DNA of 64,000 bases, taken from NCBI GenBank assembly GCA_947500555.1, contig CANMSE010000003.1, positions 682,001-746,000 on the forward strand, written 5' to 3'. Position numbers and translations under genes: made by a program. The DNA is from an uncultured Fulvivirga sp. (lineage in GTDB: Bacteria > Bacteroidota > Bacteroidia > Cytophagales > Cyclobacteriaceae). Under the pieces are notes generated by a model, which worked only from the letters and a program-made list of their open reading frames with translations, was not told the origin of the DNA and made no database searches. Shown piece by piece: positions 18,166 through 25,860 of the stretch (its first letter is position 1; each line of letters begins with the position of its first letter).

Positions 18166-20408
18166 TATCCATTAAACATTCCTTTGAGCTGATTGAGTTT
18201 ATCCTGAAGGTCTCCATTACCAGTGTTTCTATCCTTTTTTTTGGGTTTCACGGTCTTATTCACCGGCCTCTTACCAAAAGGATCAGACTTCATTGATAGG
18301 CTTATTCGCTTCCTTGGAATATCTACCTCTAATACAGTAACAGACACCTTTTGCTGAACGGAAACATGATCTGCCGGGTTTTTAACAAAACCATCAGCCA
18401 GATGACTGATATGTACTAAACCGTCCTGATGAACCCCAATATCAACAAAGGCTCCGAAGTTGGTTACATTAGTGACTATACCTGGTAACACTAAACCGGT
18501 CTTTAGGTCCTCCATATGGTTAATTCCCTCCTGAAAACTAAATACTTCGAACTTTTCTCGAGGATCACGACCTGGTTTCGTCAGTTCTTCCATGATATCA
18601 GTCAATGTGGGAAGGCCTACTTCATCTGTGATATAAGCTTTTAGATCAACCTTTCTTCGCAGTTCAGCATTGTTCATCAAATCTGCAATACTGCAATTCA
18701 GGTCTTTGGTCATTCTGTCTACCAAATGATAGCTTTCTGGGTGAACCGCGCTAGCATCCAGTGGATTACTGGCCTCTCTTATTCTTAAGAAACCTGCCGC
18801 CTGTTCAAAAGCCTTATCTCCCAATCGAGGCACTTTAGTTAATGCTTTTCTATTTTTAAACGGACCATTTTCATTTCTGTAGTCAACAATCCCTTTGGCT
18901 AACTGAGGCCCCAGCCCAGATACATAAGATAGTAATTCCTTACTGGCTGTATTGAGTTCAACACCGACAGAGTTTACACAACTTACCACCACATCATCAA
19001 GGCCTCTTTTCAAAGCATTTTGATCTACATCATGCTGGTACTGTCCAACACCTATAGATTTTGCATCTATCTTGACCAATTCTGCCAAAGGGTCCATGAG
19101 TCTGCGCCCTATGGATACTGCCCCTCTTACAGTAAGATCATAATCGGGAAATTCCTCTCTTGCAGTTTCAGACGCTGAGTAAATGGAAGCTCCGCTCTCA
19201 TTGACCATTAAGATTAAAATAGAAGTAGGAAGCCCTATTTCTTTTACAAATTTTTCTGTTTCGCGACTGGCCGTGCCATTGCCAATAGCTACTGCCTCGA
19301 CATTAAACTTTTCACAGAGCTGTTTTACTATTGCTCCAGCCTCAACAACTCGCTTTTGAGGTTCATTGGGATAAATAGCATCGTTATACAGTAGTTTACC
19401 CTGTTTATCTAATACCACCAACTTACAGCCTGTTCTAAATCCCGGATCCAGCGCCAATACATTCTTTTGACCTAGAGGTGAGGCAAGTAATAGCTTTCTT
19501 AAATTATCAGCAAAAACATTGATCGCTTCCTCATCAGCGGCTTGCTTAGTGGCTACCCGCATCTCCGTTTCCATAGAAGGTTTTAAAAGTCTGGAATAAC
19601 AGTCTTTCACTGCCTCTTCCACTTGCTGGCCGGCTTCATTGGGTGAGGCTACAAACTGGTTATTAAGTAACTCTAAAGCCTTGGTTTGATCAGGTGCTAT
19701 GTCTAACGACAATATCATCTCTTTCTCTCCTCTTCTCATGGCAAGAAGCCTATGTGATGGCACTTTGGTCAATGGCTCACTCCAATCAAAATAGTCCTTA
19801 TACTTCTGCCCTTCCTCTTCTTTTCCTTTGATCAGCTTTGACGTGATCACTGCTTGCTTTTCATAGAGCTGGCGTACCTTCTTACGCGCTTCCTGATCTT
19901 CGTTGACCCACTCGGCTATAATATCTCTTGCCCCTTGTAATGCGTCTTCCTCAGTTAACACTTTTTTATCCTCATCAATGTACTTAGCTGCTTCTGAAGA
20001 AATGTCACTCTGTCTTTGTTCAATGATAGTTTTTGCCAAAGGTTCCAATCCTTTCTCTTTCGCCATGCTGGCACGTGTTTTTCTTTTTGGCTTATAAGGC
20101 AGATAGATGTCCTCGAGTTCGGATAGTGTGATCGCTTTCTTTATAGCCTTTTCTAACTCCGGGGTTAGTTTTTCCTGGCTTTCAATGGATTTAAGAATAG
20201 CTTCTCTCCTTTTTTCCAGTTCTCTAAGCTGTTCTATTCGATCTCTGATGGCCATTATTTGCACTTCATCAAGGCTGCCTGTTGCCTCTTTTCTGTAACG
20301 CGAAATAAATGGAATGGTCGCTCCTTCATCTAACAGTTTCACCACAGCATCAATCTGTTTGGTGCTAATCGTTAGCTCGCTTGCTATTTTTGAAATAAAA
20401 TCAATCAT
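18165..20408 (-). CDS. tex: Tex-family RNA-binding transcription accessory protein
   Basis: 747 residues, the normal length of Tex. The architecture is: N-terminal helical domain (PFISRYRKEATGSLDEVQIMAIRDR, the family hallmark), a YqgF/RNase H-like domain in the centre (NVLALDPGFRTGCKLVVLDKQGKL), helix-hairpin-helix region (KELLSYVSGLGPQLAKGIVDYRNENGPFKNRKAL) and C-terminal S1 RNA-binding domain from about residue 640 (GIVTNVTNFGAFVDIGVHQDGLVHIS), followed by a basic tail. Tex proteins bind RNA and affect transcription or transcript stability; their mechanism is not settled. It is the first gene of a leftward pair with the 615-residue secreted protein. Confidence 0.96.
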   Translation of the reverse strand: MIDFISKIASELTISTKQIDAVVKLLDEGATIPFISRYRKEATGSLDEVQIMAIRDRIEQLRELEKRREAILKSIESQEKLTPELEKAIKKAITLSELEDIYLPYKPKRKTRASMAKEKGLEPLAKTIIEQRQSDISSEAAKYIDEDKKVLTEEDALQGARDIIAEWVNEDQEARKKVRQLYEKQAVITSKLIKGKEEEGQKYKDYFDWSEPLTKVPSHRLLAMRRGEKEMILSLDIAPDQTKALELLNNQFVASPNEAGQQVEEAVKDCYSRLLKPSMETEMRVATKQAADEEAINVFADNLRKLLLASPLGQKNVLALDPGFRTGCKLVVLDKQGKLLYNDAIYPNEPQKRVVEAGAIVKQLCEKFNVEAVAIGNGTASRETEKFVKEIGLPTSILILMVNESGASIYSASETAREEFPDYDLTVRGAVSIGRRLMDPLAELVKIDAKSIGVGQYQHDVDQNALKRGLDDVVVSCVNSVGVELNTASKELLSYVSGLGPQLAKGIVDYRNENGPFKNRKALTKVPRLGDKAFEQAAGFLRIREASNPLDASAVHPESYHLVDRMTKDLNCSIADLMNNAELRRKVDLKAYITDEVGLPTLTDIMEELTKPGRDPREKFEVFSFQEGINHMEDLKTGLVLPGIVTNVTNFGAFVDIGVHQDGLVHISHLADGFVKNPADHVSVQQKVSVTVLEVDIPRKRISLSMKSDPFGKRPVNKTVKPKKKDRNTGNGDLQDKLNQLKGMFNG

Positions 20409-20523
20409 ACTATATTCTACCTACGTATTAATCGGCAAATCTATAAAAAATATGAAGTGGGTCAAGGCAAAATGATGAGTGGTTATGTGATTTTTCTATC
20501 GCTGCTTTATCGTCTTAACTAGT

Positions 20524-20587
20524 ATGTCACGTTGAGGTTCTTGAAACGTATGATCAGAGGCCGATTTCGACAAGCTCAATCTGACAT
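20524..20587. repeat. Interspersed hairpin repeat, family B (copy 1)
   Basis: Outer arms ATGTCACGTTGAG (20524-20536) and CTCAATCTGACAT (20575-20587) are complementary at 11 of 13 positions. The right half, TTTCGACAAGCTCAATCTGACA, closely matches CTTCGACAGGCTCAGCATGACA in the second copy near 23680. Repeats with this wording are, from memory, common between genes in Bacteroidota genomes. Confidence 0.65.
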
Positions 20588-20660
20588 GTCCTTTTATAGA
20601 TTACAAACCTGATAAAGCAGAGCCATTCACATTTTTATAAGCACAAAAAAAAGGTGTCAT

Positions 20661-20708
20661 GCCGGAAAATAAAAGGTTTACCTTTTCAAAACCTTTATTT
20701 ATCCGGTA
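20661..20708. repeat. Long imperfect inverted repeat (intergenic hairpin)
   Basis: Left arm GCCGGAAAATAAAAGGTTT (20661-20679) pairs with right arm AAACCTTTATTTATCCGGTA (20689-20708) with one-base offsets, leaving a 9-base loop ACCTTTTCA. The preceding bases GTGTCAT and following TCTCAC extend outward without pairing. It could form a stable RNA hairpin in either direction or be a degenerate mobile repeat. Confidence 0.6.
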
Positions 20709-20867
20709 TCTCACTTGATCACAATGGAAGACTGAGGGTATTTTTGGTTCTACATTTAAAAATTTTGAAGATGAAATTTCGTGATGACGTGCACCTTTTG
20801 TCAAGGCGTTGACCTGTCATTTAAGCTAAAATGAATTACTTTGGCATATTATCTGTTAGTAGATGCG

Positions 20868-21467
20868 ATGAAAACTAAATTCAAAAAAGAAATGCGTGAC
20901 TGGGGAATAATAGCTGTTGTATTCTTGACCTTGTACCTTACAGGTCTTCACACTGATGTAGCCGCGTTCGCCCAGCGAATGATTCTCTACACAGGTATCC
21001 TGGCACCAGAGACTGATCTTGATGAAAGTGAATTCATTGATGCTGACATGGACTTCGAAATCAAAAACCTTGATGGTGATGAAGTGGTCAATTTAAATGA
21101 CTTCAAGGGAAAAGTGGTCTTTATGAATATTTGGGCTACCTGGTGTGCTCCATGTATTGCTGAGATGCCCAATATCCAAAGCTTGCATGACAAGCTAAAA
21201 GAAGAGAATAACGATGATGTTGTTTTTGTGATGCTCTCCATGGATCGTTCTGAGGAAAAGGCCAGAAAATTTATCAAAAAGAAGGGATTCACATTCCCTA
21301 CCTATGTAGCAGCCAGCAAAGTACCTGATGTATTCAACGTACCTTCTATTCCTACTACTTTTGTTATCTCTCCTGAAGGTAAAATAGTCTCCAAAAAAGT
21401 GGGTATGGCCAATTATGATAAAAAGAAGTTTAAGAGTTATTTGGAGGGTCTTACAACCACGAATTAA
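20868..21467 (+). CDS. Membrane-anchored TlpA/ResA-like thioredoxin-fold protein
   Basis: 199 residues from ATG 20868; an in-frame TTG at 20841 is less likely. A basic N-terminus followed by one membrane segment (about residues 12-27, WGIIAVVFLTLYLTGL) anchors a thioredoxin fold facing the periplasm. The redox motif WCAPC has Cys93 and Cys96, with the TlpA-type context KGKVVFMNIWATWCAPCIAE and the cis-Pro loop VPSIPTTFVI. Such proteins reduce or oxidise periplasmic thiols, for example in cytochrome c maturation, or act as antioxidant reductases. No cytochrome maturation genes are adjacent, so the specific substrate is unknown. A hairpin-type repeat begins 10 bp after the stop. Confidence 0.9.
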   Translation: MKTKFKKEMRDWGIIAVVFLTLYLTGLHTDVAAFAQRMILYTGILAPETDLDESEFIDADMDFEIKNLDGDEVVNLNDFKGKVVFMNIWATWCAPCIAEMPNIQSLHDKLKEENNDDVVFVMLSMDRSEEKARKFIKKKGFTFPTYVAASKVPDVFNVPSIPTTFVISPEGKIVSKKVGMANYDKKKFKSYLEGLTTTN

Positions 21468-21476
21468 TCCTAAGTC

Positions 21477-21561
21477 GTCATTTCGCAGCAACGCGGAGAA
21501 ATCTTAGCCACAAACATCTATAGTTGACCTACTTATTGGCACAGATTCCTGACGGAATGAC
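21477..21561. repeat. Interspersed hairpin repeat, family A (copy 1)
   Basis: Terminal arms GTCATTTCG (21477-21485) and CGGAATGAC (21553-21561) are inverted with one G:T wobble. The inner segment reads, on the reverse strand, TAAGATTTCTCC...CGAAATGACGA, which matches TAAGATTTCTCC...CGAAATTACGA in the element at 40006-40089. It fills the gap between the convergent thioredoxin and sirtuin genes and may also help end transcription. Confidence 0.65.
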
Positions 21562-21569
21562 CTCAAAGT

Positions 21570-22262
21570 TTATAAGTGCTTTTTCCTAAGTATCTGAGCC
21601 AGCTTTTCCAATCCGGTTGTAGCTTTATCCTGTATAAACTGAACATTAGATTGCTCCCTCATCATTGGTGTTTTTGGGTCTACCACATAAATTGGGTTTT
21701 GAGCAGGCACAAAGTCAATAAGTCCTGCCGCAGGATAAACCGCCATGGAAGTACCTACTATCAAAAAAATATCAGCTCTTTCAGTAATTTGAGAGGCTAC
21801 ATCAATCATGGGAACCATCTCTCCAAACCAAACAATGTTGGGTCTAAGTTGTGATCCTTTATCACATAGATCTCCCAGCTGAATGGCCTTACCTCCTATG
21901 TCATAGATCAGTGATTCGTCAGCGGTGCTACGTACTTCCGAAAGCTTGCCATGCAAATGAACTACCTCAGACGAACCTGCTCGTTCATGCAGGTCATCTA
22001 CATTTTGAGTAATAACCGTGACCTTGAAATTCTCTTCCAGCTCTGCAAGTATTTTATGACCCTGATTAGGTTCGGCAGCGGCAGCAGCTTTTCTCCTTTG
22101 GTTGTAAAAGTCTAAGACCAATTCAGGATTGTTATGCCACCCTTCAGGGGAAGCTACTTCCATAACATCATGGCCTTCCCACAGTCCATCAGCATCGCGA
22201 AAGGTGGGGATGCCACTCTCCGCACTAATACCAGCTCCGGAAAGGACTACGAGGTTGAGCAT
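21570..22262 (-). CDS. cobB: NAD-dependent protein deacylase, sirtuin (class III CobB-like, zinc cysteines missing)
   Basis: 230 residues. Sirtuins remove acyl groups from lysines using NAD+ in the cytoplasm. NAD-binding GAGISAESGIPTFRD is at residues 9-23, TQNVDDLHERAG around 85-96, and the catalytic His104 lies in VVHLHG. Tyr53 and Arg56 in FYNQRR match the class III pair that recognises succinyl- and malonyl-lysine in E. coli CobB, so desuccinylation is plausible. The usual four zinc-binding cysteines are not present: the segment after His104 (GKLSEVRSTADESLIYDIGG) has none and only one Cys is found before SQLRPNIVWFGE. Bacteroidota homologues often show this change, as I recall. It is a single leftward gene. 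Confidence 0.93.
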   Translation of the reverse strand: MLNLVVLSGAGISAESGIPTFRDADGLWEGHDVMEVASPEGWHNNPELVLDFYNQRRKAAAAAEPNQGHKILAELEENFKVTVITQNVDDLHERAGSSEVVHLHGKLSEVRSTADESLIYDIGGKAIQLGDLCDKGSQLRPNIVWFGEMVPMIDVASQITERADIFLIVGTSMAVYPAAGLIDFVPAQNPIYVVDPKTPMMREQSNVQFIQDKATTGLEKLAQILRKKHL

Positions 22263-22326
22263 AATTAAGGAAAACTTTATAAATGTAGTTTACTTCAACA
22301 AAATGCTGAGGTTTAGCCTGCAATTC

Positions 22327-23568
22327 TTATTCCTTTTTCAGGATAAATAGTTCATTCTCAAGTTCAGAGTTTCTGGCTTCGAGTCTATTCATTCGTTTAT
22401 TCTGTTCTATCATATACAATGTTAATTCCTCAATCTTCTGAAGGAGCATATTATCCATTTCCGCTACGTTAAGGTCATTTTGCCTAAATTCTTCTGCAGA
22501 AGGAATTTCCGGTAAGTGTTTATTCTCTTTTACAAATTCTTCCACTTCCTCCAAAGTTCTCAGTTGATAGTCGTCTTCAAACACCCAATCAGCACCATCG
22601 GTAAGAGAAACTTTTACTTCTTTGGCCCATATTGTTCCATTTACAGATAGTTTGTTTTTAGGATCATTAGTGCCAATACCAACATATCCATTGGTTAATA
22701 AGGTAAGTGTAGAAGTAAACCATGCCGAACCATTTGTTGAAGGATAAAAATTCAGCGAATAATTATCCGCTGAACCACGCGCAGATATATCCCAGGAAAG
22801 TCTATCATTATTCTTAAATACAAAATCAGTGGGGTGATCTGCTGCTGATTCTAAAACCAAAGTTCCTCTGTTAGAGTCGTCTTTGATTGCAAGAGATGGA
22901 GTACCAGTATAATGGGCTCCTGAAGAGCTCACCTCCAGCTTCGCTTCTGGGTTACCAGTACCCACACCTACACGACCGCTGGTTAACAAAGTCATGGTTG
23001 GTACAAACCAGGTTGTACCGTTCTGAGAAGGGTAAAATTTAAGTGAGTAATTATCTGTTGACCCTCGCGCTGATATATCCCAAGAAAGTCGATCGTTGTT
23101 CTTAAATATGAAGTCTGTCGGTTCGTCAGCCACCGACTCTATCACTACAGTTCCTCTGTATGACACATCTCTAATTCTTAATGAAGGTGTCGAGTTATAG
23201 TGTGCTCCAGAAGATGTGATATCTAGTTTAGCCTCCGGACTTATTGAACCTACACCTACATTTCCATTACCTCTCCAAGTCATAATATTTGGTTCCCACC
23301 CGGTCGTGCCAATACCTGTTCCGAGAATTAGTTTATTCCCTTCTCCTCCACTTCCTAAAAAATTCCCTTTAAATAAAAATTCTTCCGTGAGATTTTCTGA
23401 AAAATCAAGGAGTTTTACTCCATCTACTCCCCCAACATTTCTAATACTTAGTTTCGAAGAAGGGTTTGTTGTTCCGATGCCAGCATTACCAGTGGTTGGA
23501 AAGCTATTTTGACTCCAGGCTGTTGTTACTATTATAATCGGTAACAGTGTTAGTATAATCTTTTTCAT
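22327..23568 (-). CDS. Secreted GIGT-repeat, tail-fibre-like protein (stand-alone copy)
   Basis: 413 residues with signal peptide (ends TTAWSQ at residue 20). It belongs to the same family as the five tandem proteins at 34.3-39.8 kb: short shaft-like motifs (AGIGTTNPSSKLSI, NVGVGSISPEAKLDI, YVGIGTNDPKNKLSV) and a conserved C-terminal module with NGTIWAKEVKV, DWVFEDDYQL, KENKHLPEIPSAEE and a terminal coiled coil (about 350-413). Residues 103-198 and 199-294 form a tandem duplication. The C-terminal module is more divergent than in the other copies. The family is very common in Bacteroidota, often misnamed cell-wall anchor or tail-fibre protein, and its function is not known; a trimeric fibre is inferred from the motif pattern. 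Confidence 0.85.
   Translation of the reverse strand: MKKIILTLLPIIIVTTAWSQNSFPTTGNAGIGTTNPSSKLSIRNVGGVDGVKLLDFSENLTEEFLFKGNFLGSGGEGNKLILGTGIGTTGWEPNIMTWRGNGNVGVGSISPEAKLDITSSGAHYNSTPSLRIRDVSYRGTVVIESVADEPTDFIFKNNDRLSWDISARGSTDNYSLKFYPSQNGTTWFVPTMTLLTSGRVGVGTGNPEAKLEVSSSGAHYTGTPSLAIKDDSNRGTLVLESAADHPTDFVFKNNDRLSWDISARGSADNYSLNFYPSTNGSAWFTSTLTLLTNGYVGIGTNDPKNKLSVNGTIWAKEVKVSLTDGADWVFEDDYQLRTLEEVEEFVKENKHLPEIPSAEEFRQNDLNVAEMDNMLLQKIEELTLYMIEQNKRMNRLEARNSELENELFILKKE
22687..23262 (-). repeat. Intragenic tandem duplication (two 288-bp units)
   Basis: Units 22975-23262 and 22687-22974 encode residues 103-198 and 199-294 of the GIGT protein. Protein identity is high: both contain SSGAHY, FKNNDRLSWDISARGS and DNYSL followed by a tryptophan-containing strand and TLLT(S/N)G. 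This shows the fibre shaft can lengthen by unit duplication. Confidence 0.8.
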
Positions 23569-23639
23569 TTAGTTGTAGTTTTTAATTACTGTAAACTTTA
23601 AAAGCTAATTTTTTGATGATCACATTAGTTGTTCATGTT

Positions 23640-23704
23640 GCATGTCATAATTCTTCTCATGTAGAAACTGGCATCATGCTTCGACAGGCTCAGCATGACA
23701 ATGC
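23640..23704. repeat. Interspersed hairpin repeat, family B (copy 2)
   Basis: Outer arms GCATGTCAT (23640-23648) and ATGACAATGC (23695-23704) are inverted with one extra base. An inner perfect 7-bp stem TCATGCT (23674-23680) and AGCATGA (23692-23698) closes an 11-base loop. The text CTTCGACAGGCTCAGCATGACA is shared with copy 1 near 20567. It lies just beyond the 3' end of the leftward outer-membrane gene. Confidence 0.65.
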
Positions 23705-23713
23705 TGATTCTTT

Positions 23714-24925
23714 TCATTTCAGTAAGCCTAGTTCACTTACACTAAATCCAAATTTAAAGGACCAGGGACTGCTATTAAGTGCATTTGTACCAGGTTCATG
23801 CAAGAAATTATACAATAGCATGATGTTCATGTCTATCATTTTATGAACTGTAAACCTACGACCTATGCCTGCCAATATACCAGTGACTGAGGTGGTTGAA
23901 TTCATATCATTCTCACTTTTGGAAATACTCAACTGGTTGAATTCTGAATAAGCAAAGAACCCGTTGAGCACATCATAGCTGGTGAAGATGTTATAGCCTG
24001 TAGCGTTCTCAGGTACACCGGCAAGGTCTATAGAGTCTGAGCTAAAGGTTTTTCGGTAGACAAACCCTGCGCCTATGATAAACTTCCTGTTGAATTTATA
24101 GCCCAGCTGCGGGGTGAGGTCTAGCGCAAACGGATCGGTACTGGTGATGTTGAAGTTACCTCCGATAAAAAGCCGTTCTCTCAACGGTTTACCTTTCAAC
24201 GAGCTACGCTTTACTGCACTACTCATATCACCGGAATTGAGCACTTTGCTGTACTTGTTCTGTAAAACACTTATAGCATTATCCAACAGCTTCAGTTGAG
24301 TTGCATTTTCAGTGAGAAAAGCTTCCGCTCTGGCCTTGGCTATTTCCTGCTGTTTCTCTTTATCTGAAAGTGAACTCGCCTCCTCTTTATAGCCTTCTAG
24401 TTCTTGCTTATAGGTATCCGGCATAGTGGTCAGTTGCTGCACTTCCTCTTTCTGCTGACCGAGTTGGCTAAGTTCATTATTTTGACCTAATGATTTTGTA
24501 GCTTCACTCTCCACAAACTCCTGGGTGGACTCCTGATCTTTTAAGGCATCTCGATAATTACCCGCTTCCCCGTTAAGTGAAGACAATCTTTCTAACTCCT
24601 CATTTTGAATATCGAGAGGCGCATTCTCTGCTAGTGCTGAAGATAACGAGTCGATATTAAGTGTATCTGGTAGTTGGAGATGCTCGCCCTTAGCAATGGC
24701 TTTGGTGAGGCTATCCGATTTATGCTTCCAGTACTTCTTATCTTTTCTTACCTGCTTAAGGCTGTCTTTGGTATAAAACTTATGATACCTCTTAAGCTTC
24801 TGCTTTGCCGACTTGCCCCGTTCTACCTTTTTTAAGTGCTTACCTGAAAGGCTCGCATTAAAGCGTTGACCAAATGCAACACTGCATGTGATGACAAATA
24901 ATAATGTGATGTAATACTTTTTCAA
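23714..24925 (-). CDS. Outer-membrane protein with long coiled coil and C-terminal beta-barrel
   Basis: 403 residues. Signal peptide ends at about residue 19 (VAFG). Residues 20-90 are strongly basic, about 95-250 are Glu/Gln/Lys-rich and probably coiled coil, and from about 265 to the end the alternating pattern (LFIGGNFNITSTDPFALDLTPQLGYKFNRKFIIGAGFVYRK) suggests an eight-stranded outer-membrane barrel. The last strand ends FKFGFSVSELGLLK, not the canonical terminal Phe. I recognise no named family. It is in the same orientation as the neighbouring GIGT protein 145 bp downstream and the RAYT gene 54 bp upstream; a role in anchoring or displaying surface proteins is speculation. Confidence 0.75.
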   Translation of the reverse strand: MKKYYITLLFVITCSVAFGQRFNASLSGKHLKKVERGKSAKQKLKRYHKFYTKDSLKQVRKDKKYWKHKSDSLTKAIAKGEHLQLPDTLNIDSLSSALAENAPLDIQNEELERLSSLNGEAGNYRDALKDQESTQEFVESEATKSLGQNNELSQLGQQKEEVQQLTTMPDTYKQELEGYKEEASSLSDKEKQQEIAKARAEAFLTENATQLKLLDNAISVLQNKYSKVLNSGDMSSAVKRSSLKGKPLRERLFIGGNFNITSTDPFALDLTPQLGYKFNRKFIIGAGFVYRKTFSSDSIDLAGVPENATGYNIFTSYDVLNGFFAYSEFNQLSISKSENDMNSTTSVTGILAGIGRRFTVHKMIDMNIMLLYNFLHEPGTNALNSSPWSFKFGFSVSELGLLK

Positions 24926-24952
24926 ATGTTATTTCCCTAGTTGTTCTATGCC

Positions 24953-24976
24953 TTGGTTCGTGTCCTCACGAACCAA
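24953..24976. repeat. REP-like palindrome downstream of the RAYT gene
   Basis: A perfect 10-bp stem TTGGTTCGTG (24953-24962) and CACGAACCAA (24967-24976) with a TCCT loop. Variants of the same sequence in inverted orientation lie upstream of the transposase at 25654-25682 and 25824-25852. The gap to the RAYT stop is only 3 bp. Confidence 0.8.
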
Positions 24977-24979
24977 ACA

Positions 24980-25540
24980 TCAAACCTCATTTCTTAAATC
25001 TTTAATAAATGAATAATCTGCAATATCCTTTTCATAAAACCGTGCTGTTGAGTATTTATAATCACAAGGGTCATTGACTAATTGCCAACGCTTCGCTACC
25101 GGATTGGCATGAATATAATCAAGCTTTTGATACATGACTTCCGGAGTATATAGGTGAACAGCCAACGAATCTCGTTGCCAAAATTCATATCGCTTATTGC
25201 TTGCTTCTACTTTGTAATCCTCTAACTCAGTGTTATTCTTTGCTTTTAAGAGCCTCTTAAACTCGTGAGCGGTGTATTTTAGAAAAGACCCGGTTGTTGT
25301 CTCTTTGCCATTCTGTTCATTTACTCTCCATATCAGGTGAATATGATTTGGCATAATGACAAAGGCAAACACTTCTAACTTTCCTTGATTGGACAAATGT
25401 CTTAAAGAGTCTATAATCACATCTTTGAAAGTATCATCATACAAAAGATGTTGCCATTTGTTTGTGGTTGCTGTCCAAAAGTAAATCTGCCCAAGCTCCA
25501 TGTATGACTTCCTGCGATATGTGAATAATTCATTTTTCAT
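24980..25540 (-). CDS. REP-associated tyrosine transposase (RAYT, Y1/HUH family)
   Basis: 186 residues from ATG 25540; an internal ATG at 25501 (MELGQIYFW) could be the true start because the first seven codons lie inside a duplicated intergenic repeat. HUH motif MPNHIHLIW carries His66 and His68; the nucleophile candidate is Tyr142 in KLDYIHANPVAKRW, followed by the family ending DPCDYKYSTARFYE. RAYTs are domesticated relatives of IS200/IS605 TnpA that cut and join single-stranded REP hairpins; they are usually single copy and not self-mobile. Palindromes of one family flank this gene on both sides in opposite orientation, as is typical of REP-RAYT units. The gene is intact. Confidence 0.92.
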   Translation of the reverse strand: MKNELFTYRRKSYMELGQIYFWTATTNKWQHLLYDDTFKDVIIDSLRHLSNQGKLEVFAFVIMPNHIHLIWRVNEQNGKETTTGSFLKYTAHEFKRLLKAKNNTELEDYKVEASNKRYEFWQRDSLAVHLYTPEVMYQKLDYIHANPVAKRWQLVNDPCDYKYSTARFYEKDIADYSFIKDLRNEV

Positions 25541-25653
25541 TTTCCCATTGCCATGGTAAGTGCTTCACTTACCATCTCTTACTTTGACTCATGTCATTAA
25601 TAACCATTCCTTCTTTATCATATTCAACTCCATCACTTACCACTTGTTGTTAT

Positions 25654-25682
25654 GCTTGTTTCGTGAGGACGCAAACCAAGGC
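25654..25682. repeat. REP-like palindrome (inverted orientation), first duplicated copy
   Basis: GCTTGTTTCGTGAGGACGCAAACCAAGGC read on the reverse strand gives GCCTTGGTTTGCGTCCTCACGAAACAAGC (shown here only as a positional match), the same element as 24951-24978 with few changes. The stem is imperfect, TTGTTTCGTG against CGCAAACCAA. Confidence 0.75.
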
Positions 25683-25823
25683 TAAGGATGAGTGAATAAT
25701 TCATTTTTCATTTTTCCATTGCCATGGTAAGTGCTTCACTTACCATCTCTTACTTGACTCATGTCACTAATAACTATTACTTCTATATCATATTCAACTC
25801 CTTCACTTACTCCTTGTTATTAT

Positions 25824-25852
25824 ACTTGTTTCATGAGGGTACGAAACAAGGC
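25824..25852. repeat. REP-like palindrome (inverted orientation), second duplicated copy
   Basis: Stem TTGTTTCATG against TACGAAACAA (mostly paired) around a GAGG-type loop, same orientation as the copy at 25654-25682 and same flanks. It ends 9 bp before the stop codon of the small secreted gene. Confidence 0.75.
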
Positions 25853-25860
25853 TGAGCTAC

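Larger units (their letters stand above)
20409..20867. other. Intergenic spacer with two hairpin-like elements
   Basis: About 460 bp between divergent tex and the thioredoxin gene. It contains the inverted-repeat elements at 20524-20587 and 20661-20708, listed separately. A short reverse-strand reading frame at 20601-20804 is made largely of the arms of the second hairpin and is not considered a gene. The promoters of both flanking genes should lie here but no consensus was convincing. Confidence 0.65.
25521..25853. repeat. Direct duplication of about 163 bp (period 171 bp) upstream of the RAYT gene
   Basis: Copy 1 spans 25521-25683 and copy 2 spans 25692-25853; they align nearly throughout (both begin GTGAATAATTCATTTTTCAT and end CAAGGCT). 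Each carries a perfect 10-bp-stem palindrome ATGGTAAGTG-CTT-CACTTACCAT (25553-25575 and 25724-25746) and, at its end, one REP-like hairpin. The remainder of the 320-bp spacer 25541-25860 holds no gene. Copy 1 overlaps the first seven codons of the annotated RAYT start. Confidence 0.85.

Noticed and set aside
20601..20804. 67-codon reverse-strand frame between tex and the thioredoxin gene.
   Set aside because: It is composed of a long inverted repeat and flanks, and its protein has no recognisable family.
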